DNA from: an uncultured Gemmiger sp.
GTDB taxonomy: Bacteria > Bacillota > Clostridia > Oscillospirales > Ruminococcaceae
DNA: 64,000 nt
Direction of reading: 5' to 3'
Assembly (NCBI GenBank): GCA_947629015.1
Contig: CANRCB010000008.1
Coordinates: forward strand, 20,640 to 84,639
Below, one piece after another: positions 8,898 to 16,615 of the stretch. A model generated the notes under the pieces. That model did not search any database, was not told the DNA's origin, and saw only the letters and a program-made list of their open reading frames with translations. The position numbers and the translations under genes are program-made. Within the stretch, counting starts at the first letter, position 1. Each line of letters opens with the position of its first letter.

Positions 8898-9161
8898 CCG
8901 GCGTCCCCCCTTTTTTTCTCCCATGCCCGGTCGGCTTTCCAAGTGGTATTATACCGTCCCCGGCGGCAAGATACTCCCCAGAAAAGCGGCAAAACCGGGC
9001 AAAAACGATTTTATTGCAGGCTTTCGCCCAAAACTGCGCTTCCCACAAAGGCATGGCGGCGCCGCCGGCTGTGAAAGGTCAACGAAAACTGTAAACATCG
9101 GCGCGGGATTCCGGGCGGAACCGCAAAAAATAAAGGCGCGTTTTTTCCCGCAAAAAGAGAT

Positions 9162-9227
9162 AAAAAGCGAAACTGCACAATATGGGCGGGAAAATGATGA
9201 GAAAAACCGCGGGGGAGGGTGTACAAT
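9162..9227 (+). promoter_or_regulatory. GH112 operon promoter with a shared upstream motif
   Basis: TACAAT (9222-9227) lies 17 bases after a poor -35 (GAGAAA, 9199-9204), the pattern of an activator-dependent promoter. Upstream, AAAAAGCGAA (9162) followed by TGCACAATAT and AAAATGATGAGAAA matches the sequence before the importer operon at 15509-15575, at almost the same distance from an identical TACAAT. The rest of the 423-bp gap (8898-9320) is A/T-rich and shows no other gene. Confidence 0.6.
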
Positions 9228-9320
9228 AAAATGGGTCGTACCAAACCGCACGCCCGCGCGGGCGTGCGCAAAGCATACAGGGGCGGCGCCGCCGCCGATA
9301 CGCCGAAAGGGGAGCACAAC

Positions 9321-11492
9321 ATGGATACGCAGGAAAAACGCACGGGCGGGTTCACCCTGCCGGGGGAGGCCGGGCACGAGGAGCTGACGCTGCGCCTGGC
9401 CAAAACGTGGGGGGCGGACGTCATCCGTGACAGTGACGGCACCGAGCTTTCGCCCGAGATCGTGCAGGCGGGGTACGATATCTATTCCACCATCTGCATC
9501 ATCCGCGGCCACAACGAGTTTGCGCGCCGGCACCCGGAGTGTTTGCAGCAGACCTTCCTGTGCACGCAGCCGGCGGTGGCCACGGGCGGGGCGCTGGTGC
9601 TGGATCCCATGGCCGGCTTCTTTGCCGAGCAGTTCCGCCCCAATGACAGCGCCGAGGCGCTGCCCTATTGGCAGGTGTGGGACCGCACGGCCGGCGTGCT
9701 GCTGCCCGCCGATGCCTGGCACTATGCCGGCGGCAAAGTCACCGTACCGGCGCCGGAACCCTTCCATGCCTACACCGTCAGCTTCCTGGCCTGGCGCCTG
9801 TGGGAAGAGATCTCGATGTACAACCACGTCACCAACGGCTGGCAGAAGGAACACCTCATACCCATCGACCCGCGCCTGCCCGCCGCGCAGGAATACCTGT
9901 ACGCCTGGCTGGAGGACTGGTGCAAGACCCACCCCAACACCAACGTCGTGCGGTTCACGAGTATGTTCTACAACTTTGTGTGGATCTGGGGCGCGAGCGA
10001 GCGCGACCGCACCCTCTTCACCGACTGGGGCAGCTACGATTTCACCGTCAGCACCAGGGCCCTTGCGGATTTCGCGGCGGAATACGGCTACGCCCTCACG
10101 GCGGAGGATTTCATCAACCGGGGCGATCTGCACGTCACCCATATGCCGCCCACCGCCCGCCAGCGCGATTACATGGCCTTCACCCAGAGGTTCGTCGCCG
10201 GTTTCGGCCGTAAGCTGGTCAGCCTTGTGCAGAGCTACGGCAAAAAAGCCTATGTGTTCTACGATGACAGCTGGGTCGGCGTGGAGCCGTACGGCCCGTG
10301 CTTCCCGCAGTTCGGGTTCGACGGCATCATCAAATGCGTGTTCTCCGGCTACGAGGCGCGGCTGTGCGCCGGCGTGCCGGCCCAAACGCATGAGCTGCGC
10401 CTGCACCCCTACCTGTTCCCGGTGGGGCTGGGCGGCGCGCCCACCTTTGCCCCCGGCGGCGACCCCACGCGGGACGCGCGCCAGTACTGGGGCCGCGTGC
10501 GCCGTGCGCTGCTGCGCGACAAGATCGACCGCATCGGGCTGGGCGGTTACCTGCACCTCGTCGAGGATTATCCGGATTTTGTGCAGTATATCGCCGATGT
10601 GGCCGATGAGTTCCGCACCATCCGCGCCCTGCACGAGGCGGGCGCCCCCGCCGCCCTGCCCTTGACGGTGGCGGTGCTGCACGTCTGGGGCGCGCTGCGG
10701 CCGTGGACGCTCTCCGGCCATTTCCACGAGACGTATATGCACGACCTCATCCATGTCAACGAGGCTTTGTCCGGGCTGCCGGTCAACGTCAAATTCATCA
10801 GCTTTGAGGACCTGCAAACGGACGCCGCCGGTACGCTTTCGGGCGTCGATGTCGTCATCAACGCCGGGCGCGCCGGCTCGGCGTGGAGCGGCGGCGCCGT
10901 CTGGATCGACCCCGCGCTCGTCGCCGCGCTGCAAAAGTGGGTGTATGAGGGCGGCGTGTTCCTCGGCGTCGGCGAGCCGAGCGCCGCGCCCGGCGGCGGG
11001 GGCTTTTTCCGCATGGCGCAGGTGCTGGGCATCGACCGTGACACCGGCGCGCGGGTGTGCCACGGGCGCTGGCAGTTCACGGTGGAGCCGGTGCCCGGCG
11101 TGCTGCCGGCGGGCTGCGGCGTGAAGGGGCTGGACGGTTTGTACCTGACCGACGGCACCGCCCGCGTGCTGGCCGCCGACGCGGCCACCGGCCTGCCCAC
11201 CGTGACGGCGCACAAATTCGGCAGCGGGTGCGGCGTGTACCTGAGCAGCTTCCAGTACAGCGACGCGAACACCCGTATGCTGCTGGACCTGCTGCTGTGG
11301 GCAAGCGGCAAGGGCCTTGCCCAGCCGTGGCTGAGCGATACCCCCGGCGTGGAATGCGCATGGTACCCGGCCAGCCGGCAGCTCATCGTCATCAACGACA
11401 CCGACGCCGAACAGGCGGCAAACATCGCCGCCGAGGGCGGCCCGCTCTCCGTCGTGCTGCCGCCGTACGGCAGCCGCGTCCTGGCTTTGTAA
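9321..11492 (+). CDS. GH112 phosphorylase, probably D-galactosyl-1,4-L-rhamnose phosphorylase
   Basis: This 723-aa protein, starting after AAGGGGAG, is full length for GH112. The family phosphorolyses beta-galactosides: lacto-N-biose, galacto-N-biose, or Gal-beta-1,4-rhamnose. Conserved stretches include the N-terminus GGFTLPGEAGHEELTLRLAK, SMFYNFVWIWGASERDRTLF and the catalytic-region VFYDDSWVGVEPYG. The neighbours (RG lyase, rhamnose mutarotase, GH105) point to Gal-beta-1,4-L-Rha released from RG-I galactan branches. The products would be alpha-galactose 1-phosphate and L-rhamnose, which saves one ATP. Specificity within GH112 is inferred from context and cannot be read from the motifs. Confidence 0.88.
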   Translation: MDTQEKRTGGFTLPGEAGHEELTLRLAKTWGADVIRDSDGTELSPEIVQAGYDIYSTICIIRGHNEFARRHPECLQQTFLCTQPAVATGGALVLDPMAGFFAEQFRPNDSAEALPYWQVWDRTAGVLLPADAWHYAGGKVTVPAPEPFHAYTVSFLAWRLWEEISMYNHVTNGWQKEHLIPIDPRLPAAQEYLYAWLEDWCKTHPNTNVVRFTSMFYNFVWIWGASERDRTLFTDWGSYDFTVSTRALADFAAEYGYALTAEDFINRGDLHVTHMPPTARQRDYMAFTQRFVAGFGRKLVSLVQSYGKKAYVFYDDSWVGVEPYGPCFPQFGFDGIIKCVFSGYEARLCAGVPAQTHELRLHPYLFPVGLGGAPTFAPGGDPTRDARQYWGRVRRALLRDKIDRIGLGGYLHLVEDYPDFVQYIADVADEFRTIRALHEAGAPAALPLTVAVLHVWGALRPWTLSGHFHETYMHDLIHVNEALSGLPVNVKFISFEDLQTDAAGTLSGVDVVINAGRAGSAWSGGAVWIDPALVAALQKWVYEGGVFLGVGEPSAAPGGGGFFRMAQVLGIDRDTGARVCHGRWQFTVEPVPGVLPAGCGVKGLDGLYLTDGTARVLAADAATGLPTVTAHKFGSGCGVYLSSFQYSDANTRMLLDLLLWASGKGLAQPWLSDTPGVECAWYPASRQLIVINDTDAEQAANIAAEGGPLSVVLPPYGSRVLAL

Positions 11493-11493
11493 G

Positions 11494-11772
11494 GTGGCGC
11501 CGGTGGAGGCGGCCCCCGGCACCGGGGTGCGGCGCTGCAAGCGCTGCCTGCTGCGCGAGATGCAGGATGAAAACAGCTACTACCAGAGCGTCGTGCGCTA
11601 CCGCGCGGCGCTGCCGGGCAAAAAGCGTGCCCCGGACGATGTGTACGAACAGCGCCTCGCGGCCTGCAAGGGCTGCGCCGCGCTGCAAAACGGCACCTGT
11701 ATGCAGTGCGGCTGCTATGTCGAGATGCGCGCGGCGCGCGCCGATATGCACTGCCCGCTGGCACACTGGTGA
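11494..11772 (+). CDS. Small cysteine-rich (zinc-ribbon-like) protein, DUF6171-like
   Basis: This 92-aa protein begins with GTG one base after the GH112 stop, so its translation is probably coupled. It has eight cysteines in pairs: CKRC, CKGC, CMQCGC and a final C in DMHCPLAHW. The spacing suggests a double zinc knuckle. The family is known only as a domain of unknown function. It is co-transcribed with GH112 and the rhamnose mutarotase. It could be a regulator or an assembly factor, but no function is demonstrated. Confidence 0.75.
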   Translation: MAPVEAAPGTGVRRCKRCLLREMQDENSYYQSVVRYRAALPGKKRAPDDVYEQRLAACKGCAALQNGTCMQCGCYVEMRAARADMHCPLAHW

Positions 11773-11792
11773 AGGATAAGGGAGGTTTTTGT

Positions 11793-12110
11793 ATGGAACG
11801 TATGGCATGGCGCGGGCGCATCAAACCCGGCTGCAAGGCGGAGTATATCCGCCGCCACAACGAGATCTGGCCCGAGATGAAGGCCCTGCTCAAGAGCGCC
11901 GGCATCTGCAACTACACCATCTTCGCCGACGGCGAGGAGCTGTTCGGCTACTATGAGTGCGAGAAGGGCATCGCCTTTGCCGAGCGCACCCAGGCCGAAA
12001 GCCCCATCGTCGACCGCTGGAACGAGTATATGGCCGACATCCTGGAGCTCGTCATGGATCCCGTGACCGGCGCCCAGCCCAAGCTGGAGCCGGTGTTCCG
12101 GCTGGACTGA
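11793..12110 (+). CDS. rhaM: L-rhamnose mutarotase
   Basis: This 105-aa protein, the usual RhaM size, starts after AAGGGAGG. It keeps the family signature IKPGCKAEYIRRHNEIWPEM near the N-terminus, with the catalytic His in RHNEIW, and the WNEYMADILE segment. It interconverts alpha- and beta-L-rhamnopyranose so that downstream enzymes receive the right anomer. Its place directly after GH112 fits use of the L-rhamnose released by phosphorolysis. Confidence 0.93.
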   Translation: MERMAWRGRIKPGCKAEYIRRHNEIWPEMKALLKSAGICNYTIFADGEELFGYYECEKGIAFAERTQAESPIVDRWNEYMADILELVMDPVTGAQPKLEPVFRLD

Positions 12111-12128
12111 GCCGGGCGGAGGTGCGCG

Positions 12129-12962
12129 ATGGCGACTTTTACCTTTGGCGTGCGCCTGCATGACTATGGCCGCCACGCCCCGGAGGAGCTGTTCCGCCTT
12201 GTGAGGGCCGACGGCTGGACCTGCGGGCAGCTGGCCTTCCGCATGGCGGTGGACGGCGTGCGGGATTACCCCGACATCACGCCGGGCATCGTCCAAACCA
12301 CCAAAGCCGCGCTGGAAAAGACCGGGCTGCGCGTGGCGGTGCTGGGCACCTATGTGGAGCTTGCCCTGGACGATGCGGCGGTGCGGGAGAAAAACGTGGC
12401 CACCTTTATCAGCCAGCTGCCGGTGTGCAAGGCGCTGGGCGCGGGCTGCGTCGGCACCGAGACGACCAGCCTGGCCCTGCAGCCCCCTGGCACCACGCGG
12501 GAGCGCGGGCGCTACCTTTTGTGCCAAAGCCTTGCCAAGATCCTGCCCGAGGCCGAGCGCCTGGGCGTGAAGGTGGGCATCGAGCCGGTGAGCTGGCACA
12601 GCATGAACGACCCCGCCGCCACGCGGGAGGTGCTGGATACCATGCGCAGCCCGGCGCTGGGCGTCATCTTTGACGCCGGCAACCTGCTCACCGCCGACGC
12701 CGTGCCACGCCAGGCCGCCTTGTGGGACGCCGCGCGCGAGGCATTTGGCGGGCGCATCTTGGCCGTGCATTTCAAGGGCCAGCGCTTTGGCGCCGACGGC
12801 GCCCCCGTGCAGGGCCCGCTGGAAGGCTCCGTCATCGACTGGGACGGCGTTTTCGCCATGCTGCGCACGCTGCCGCAGGCGCTGCCCGTCCTGCGGGAGG
12901 AGGCCGTGCCCGCCAACGCCGCGGCCGACCTGGCCGCCATGCGCCGCTACAGCGGGCAGTGA
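12129..12962 (+). CDS. Sugar phosphate isomerase/epimerase (xylose-isomerase-like TIM barrel)
   Basis: This 277-aa protein starts 18 bp after rhaM, behind GGAGGTG. It has the AP-endonuclease-2 type TIM barrel with metal-site segments VGIEPVSWHS, GVIFDAGNLL and AVHFKGQRFG. Members isomerise or epimerise keto- or aldo-sugars at a divalent metal. The operon suggests a substrate derived from L-rhamnose or a uronate. It is shorter than RhaA, so it should not simply be called rhamnose isomerase. Confidence 0.8.
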   Translation: MATFTFGVRLHDYGRHAPEELFRLVRADGWTCGQLAFRMAVDGVRDYPDITPGIVQTTKAALEKTGLRVAVLGTYVELALDDAAVREKNVATFISQLPVCKALGAGCVGTETTSLALQPPGTTRERGRYLLCQSLAKILPEAERLGVKVGIEPVSWHSMNDPAATREVLDTMRSPALGVIFDAGNLLTADAVPRQAALWDAAREAFGGRILAVHFKGQRFGADGAPVQGPLEGSVIDWDGVFAMLRTLPQALPVLREEAVPANAAADLAAMRRYSGQ

Positions 12963-13007
12963 GGGCGCCGCGATGCCGCCGCCCCCGGCGGCGCGCACGA
13001 GGGGTAC

Positions 13008-13305
13008 ATGAGCGCGGGGGCCCTGTATTACCGCTGCAAATTCGGCCTGCCGGATACCGCCGGCAGGCGTTTTTGGCTGGAGTTCGAGGGCGTGGCCGGC
13101 ACCGCGCAGGTGTAGGTGAACGGGCATTGGCTCTGCGTCCACCGTGACTCCTACACCCCCATCCTGGCCGAGGTCACGGCGCTGCTGCGCCCTGGCGAAA
13201 ACGAGGTCATGCTGCACTGTGACGCCCGCGCTAAGCCGGGATTCCCGCTGGTATGTGGGGTGCGGGCTCTACCGCCCCGTCTTTTTGTGGGAGGGCGGCC
13301 CCGCC
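13008..13305 (+). pseudogene. Decayed fragment of a GH2 beta-galactosidase/beta-glucuronidase-type gene
   Basis: From an ATG at 13008 the frame encodes a GH2 N-terminal sugar-binding domain (CKFGLPDTAGRRFWLEFEGV). It is broken by an in-frame TAG at 13113-13115, continues with VNGHWLCVHRDSYTP, and then shifts by one base near 13230 into DSRWYVGCGLYRPVFLWEGG, the GH2 hallmark. Homology stops at about 13305, where a dispersed repeat begins. The catalytic barrel is absent. It is the remnant of a hydrolase that once followed the isomerase gene in this operon. Confidence 0.8.
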
Positions 13306-13313
13306 GCGCCCTC

Positions 13314-13398
13314 CTTGCCGCTGCAACAATGGTTTCCGGCGGGCTCAAGAGCCCGCCCTGCACGCTTCCGTGAAGCAACGGCCGCTTTTTGACAGTTT
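13314..13398 (+). repeat. Dispersed ~85-bp repeat, copy 1
   Basis: The unit starts CCTTGCCGCTGCAACAA, contains the hairpin GGCGGGCT-CAAG-AGCCCGCC, and ends with a CTTTTTGACAGTTT segment. Related copies lie at 20581-20666 and 29712-29792. Here it abuts the truncated GH2 pseudogene. Confidence 0.8.
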
Positions 13399-13400
13399 CC

Positions 13401-13432
13401 GCCCGCCGGGCCGCGTCTGCGGCCCGGCGGGC
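13401..13432 (-). terminator. Terminator of the aldo/keto reductase gene
   Basis: A 14-bp perfect stem (13401-13414 with 13419-13432) has a GTCT loop and stands just beyond the 3' end of the minus-strand gene at 13460. It also separates that gene from the repeat. Confidence 0.65.
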
Positions 13433-13459
13433 GGTGTTTGGCGTTTAGGGGGCGGGGGC

Positions 13460-14455
13460 TCAGCCCGCGGCGCCCGCGGCGTCGATGGCGGCAAGCTCCT
13501 GCGCGGTGAAGGCGGTGTTCTGCACGGCCTTCAGGTTGTCGAGCAGCTGCTCCGGCCGCGAGGCTCCCACCAGCACGCTGGTCACGGCGCCGTCCCGCAG
13601 GATCCAGCTCAGGGCCATCTGGGCAAGGGTCTGGCCGCGCTGCGCCGCCAGGGCATTCAGGGCACGGATCTGGGCAAGGCGCTGCGGTGTCAGGGCGCCG
13701 GCGTTCAAAAAGCGGCCGTCCGTCTTCATGCGGCTGTCGGCCGGGATGCCGTCAAGGTAACGGTCGGTCAAAAGGCTCTGCGCCAGCGGCGAGAAGGCGA
13801 TAATGCCCTTGCCCAGCCGCACGGCGGTGCTCTTCAAACCGTTTTGCTCGATGGTGCGGTCAAAGATGGAATAGCGGTTCTGGTTGATGACGAAGGGCAC
13901 CCCCAGCCGGCGCAGGATGGCCTCGGCCTGCTCCAGCTGGGGGCCGCTGTAGTTGGAAAGCCCCGCGTACAGCGCTTTGCCGCTGCGCACGGCGTCCGCC
14001 AGGGCGCCCATCGTCTCCTCCAGCGGGGTGTCCGGGTCGGGGCGGTGGTGGTAGAAGATGTCCACATAATCGACGCCCAGCCGCGCAAGGCTCTGGTCCA
14101 GGCTGGCCAGCAGGTATTTGCGGCCGCCCCCGTCGCCGCAGGGGCCGGGCCACATCCCGTAGCCGGCCTTGGTGCTGATGATAAGCTCGTCCCGGTAGGG
14201 GGCAAGGTCCAGCGCGAGGATGCGGCCAAAATTGCGCTCGGCGCTGCCGGGCGCGGGGCCGTAGTTGTTGGCAAGGTCAAAATGGATGATGCCGTGGTCA
14301 AAGGCCGTGCGGCAGATGCGGCGCATGGTGTCAAAATCACCGGTATCGCCGAAATTGTGCCACAGCCCCAGCGACAAAGCGGGCAGCCTCAGCCCGCTCC
14401 GGCCGCAGCGCGGGTAGGGCATGGCGTCATAGCGGCCGTCGGCGGCAGAATACAT
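13460..14455 (-). CDS. Aldo/keto reductase (YghZ/AKR14-like)
   Basis: This 331-aa protein has the AKR tetrad: Asp and Tyr in HFDLANNYGP, Lys in ISTKAGYGMW and His in DIFYHHRPDP. The C-terminal NADPH site is VTSVLVGASRPEQL. The GYGMWPGP segment is typical of the YghZ group, which reduces small aldehydes such as glyceraldehyde phosphates and methylglyoxal. The start at 14455 follows AAGGGGGAT; the frame is open 22 codons further upstream. In this locus it could reduce aldehydes from deoxysugar breakdown, such as lactaldehyde. That role is inferred. Confidence 0.87.
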   Translation of the reverse strand: MYSAADGRYDAMPYPRCGRSGLRLPALSLGLWHNFGDTGDFDTMRRICRTAFDHGIIHFDLANNYGPAPGSAERNFGRILALDLAPYRDELIISTKAGYGMWPGPCGDGGGRKYLLASLDQSLARLGVDYVDIFYHHRPDPDTPLEETMGALADAVRSGKALYAGLSNYSGPQLEQAEAILRRLGVPFVINQNRYSIFDRTIEQNGLKSTAVRLGKGIIAFSPLAQSLLTDRYLDGIPADSRMKTDGRFLNAGALTPQRLAQIRALNALAAQRGQTLAQMALSWILRDGAVTSVLVGASRPEQLLDNLKAVQNTAFTAQELAAIDAAGAAG

Positions 14456-14498
14456 AATAAGGATCCCCCTTCCGTTTTTTCCAGGGCGGCGGCCCCGC

Positions 14499-15278
14499 TC
14501 AGGGGCGGCCCTCCTGCTCATGCAGGGCCTTGATCTGGCTTTCCAGGTCCAGCGCCTGCTCCAGCGGCGGGTACAGCGTCTGCAAAGCGATGAGCTCCGG
14601 CAGCCAGAAGGTCGTCAGCACGAACACCGCCAGCGAATACGGGTACAGCACCGTCACGGCGCCCCAGTACACCAGCTGCACCGCGGTGGCCGCCAGCGTG
14701 CGCAGCGGCTTGCGGAAGCACAGCAGCACGGCGTTGCGCAGCTGCGCGGGGAGCGGCGCGTCCAAAACGGCGAGCAGCGGCAGCAAAAACCCCGCCGCGG
14801 CCGTGGCCAGCACGATGCCCAGCACCAGCCATACCAGATACCCAAAGTCCGGCGCGATGAACACGAAATACCGCAGCATGAACAGCTGCACGCCGAACAA
14901 AAGCCCGCCCACGGCGCCGGGCAGCAGCGCCGCCTTCCAGTTGCGGCGCCACGCCTTGCGGTACACCGGCCACCAGTAGCCGGGCTCATCGCGCAAAGCG
15001 CGCAGGATGGTGTCGGCCAAACCGACGAGCTGCGGCGCGGCCAGCATACCGCCCAGCGGGCAGGTGAGGAGCATGGGCAGCAGCGCCAGCGTCTCGACAC
15101 TCACGACCATGCCCGCCGCGTAGGGCAAAATGCTCACCGCCGCGAGCGCCCCCGCCCCCAAAAAGCGCCCCCAATCGCGGGAGAACACCTCCCAAAACCG
15201 GGCAAGGCCCTTTTTGCGCGGCTCATCCGGGCGCACGCCGGGGCCGGGCTTCATCTCAAACAGGTTGAACAGCCCCAT
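14499..15278 (-). CDS. DUF624/YesL-like integral membrane protein
   Basis: This 259-aa protein has about five hydrophobic segments. Its N-terminus (MGLFNLFEMKPGPGV, then FWEVFSRDWGRF) is typical of the YesL family. In B. subtilis yesL heads the rhamnogalacturonan operon and is found beside sugar importers; its biochemical role is unknown. Here too it is divergent from an importer operon, with a 371-bp shared control region. The start has a GTGAGGTG site and a promoter lies at 15348-15375. Confidence 0.7.
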   Translation of the reverse strand: MGLFNLFEMKPGPGVRPDEPRKKGLARFWEVFSRDWGRFLGAGALAAVSILPYAAGMVVSVETLALLPMLLTCPLGGMLAAPQLVGLADTILRALRDEPGYWWPVYRKAWRRNWKAALLPGAVGGLLFGVQLFMLRYFVFIAPDFGYLVWLVLGIVLATAAAGFLLPLLAVLDAPLPAQLRNAVLLCFRKPLRTLAATAVQLVYWGAVTVLYPYSLAVFVLTTFWLPELIALQTLYPPLEQALDLESQIKALHEQEGRP

Positions 15279-15347
15279 CGGGGCAACACCTCACTTTCGC
15301 GCCTTGTGCCGCCGCGGGCCGCGCCGGCGGGCACAGGGCCTGCTTTT

Positions 15348-15375
15348 ATCATACCCCAACGCCCCAAAAAGGCAA
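15348..15375 (-). promoter_or_regulatory. Promoter of the YesL-like gene
   Basis: On the minus strand TTGCCT (15370-15375) and TATGAT (15348-15353) are 16 bases apart, about 70 bp before the start at 15278. Confidence 0.5.
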
Positions 15376-15508
15376 GTTTTCCCGCCAAAACGCGGCCGAT
15401 TTTAGCACATTTTCCAGTTTCCAAAGGCCGGTTTTGGGCATTATGGCGAAAACGACCCCCCGAACGGGGGTGCTTCCGCAAAAAACTGTGCAAGCGCCCC
15501 CGAAAATA

Positions 15509-15575
15509 AAAAAGCGAAATTGCACAGTATTCGCCCCAAAATGCCGAGAAATGGGATGGTGGAATGCGCTACAAT
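15509..15575 (+). promoter_or_regulatory. Importer operon promoter with the motif shared with the GH112 operon
   Basis: TACAAT (15570-15575) follows GAGAAA (15546-15551) by 18 bases. Upstream AAAAAGCGAA (15509), TGCACAGTAT and AAAATGCCGAGAAA parallel the region before GH112, giving two divergently evolved copies of one regulated promoter. AraC-type binding is the leading interpretation. Confidence 0.6.
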
Positions 15576-15649
15576 TATATCGACAATCTGGGGATATTTT
15601 GGGCAACTCGCCGGCATCCCCGCACCACGCAAGAAGGAGGAGGATTTGT

Positions 15650-16597
15650 ATGGGCAAAGCCAAGGCGAACGCCGAGCCCGCCCTGCTGGGGCGCAAAAAG
15701 GGCCTCGGGTTCTACCTGAAACGGGACTGGCAGCTGTACGTGCTGCTCATCCTGCCGATGCTGCACCTGATCATCTTCAAGTATCTGGCCTACAGCGGCC
15801 TGTCCATCGCATTTTTGGACTACAAGGTCGCCAAAGGGTACATGGGCAGCAAATTCGTCGGGCTGGATATCTTTAAAAAGGTGTTCAGCCACCGCAATTT
15901 CCTGCCCGCGCTGCGCAACACCCTGCTGCTGAACGTGCTGGACCTGGTGTTCAGCTTCCCGATGCCCATCATCCTGGCGCTGCTGCTCAACGAGGTGCGC
16001 GTCAAATGGTTCAAGAGCGTCACCCAGACGCTTCTGTATCTGCCGCACTTTTTGTCCTGGGTGGTCATCGGCGCGTTGGCGTACCAGCTGTTCGGCGTGA
16101 ACAACGGCGTCATCAACTCGCTCATCACCTCGGGCGGCGGCTCGGCCATCCCGTTCCTGCAGGAGGATGGCTGGTGGCTGTTCACCTACGTCTTTATCGG
16201 CGTATGGCAGACGATGGGCTGGGGCACCATCATCTACCTGGCCGCCATCACCAACGTCAACGCCGAGCTGTACGAGGCGGCCAAGGTGGACGGCGCCAAC
16301 CGCTGGCAGCAGTGCCTCCACGTCACGCTGCCCAGCATCCGCAGCACCATCGTGGTCATGCTCATCATGCAGCTGGGCAAGGTCATGGGCGGCTCCTTTG
16401 AGCGCATCTTGGCGTTGAGCAACGCCGCCGTGCCGGAGTATTCCACCACCATCCCCATGCTCGTGTATGACTGGTTCCGCTCCAACAAATTCAGTGAGTC
16501 CACCGCTTTGGGCCTGTTCCAGTCCGTCATCGGCGTCATCCTCGTGCTTGTGTCCGACCGTGTGGCCAAGCGCCTGGGCGAAGACGGCCTGCTGTAA
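15650..16597 (+). CDS. Carbohydrate ABC transporter permease, LplB/YteP type
   Basis: This 315-aa protein starts after AAGGAGGAGG. It has six predicted membrane helices, beginning YVLLILPMLHLIIFKYLAY, and the ATPase-contact EAA loop EAAKVDGANRWQQC. It forms the inner-membrane channel with the permease encoded 18 bp downstream. The gene order permease-permease-binding protein-GH105 is that of B. subtilis YteP-YtcP-YtcQ-YteR, which handles RG oligosaccharides. No ATP-binding subunit is encoded nearby, so a shared MsmX-type ATPase is expected. Confidence 0.92.
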   Translation: MGKAKANAEPALLGRKKGLGFYLKRDWQLYVLLILPMLHLIIFKYLAYSGLSIAFLDYKVAKGYMGSKFVGLDIFKKVFSHRNFLPALRNTLLLNVLDLVFSFPMPIILALLLNEVRVKWFKSVTQTLLYLPHFLSWVVIGALAYQLFGVNNGVINSLITSGGGSAIPFLQEDGWWLFTYVFIGVWQTMGWGTIIYLAAITNVNAELYEAAKVDGANRWQQCLHVTLPSIRSTIVVMLIMQLGKVMGGSFERILALSNAAVPEYSTTIPMLVYDWFRSNKFSESTALGLFQSVIGVILVLVSDRVAKRLGEDGLL

Positions 16598-16615
16598 GGG
16601 AAGGAGGGATCTGCA

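Noticed and set aside
8949..11540. Long minus-strand open frame opposite GH112
   Set aside because: It has shadow composition with no recognised domain. The GH112 frame is clearly coding.
13113..13115. TAG in the GH2 fragment as a pyrrolysine codon
   Set aside because: A frameshift and truncation follow, so the gene is dead. No pyrrolysine genes are seen.
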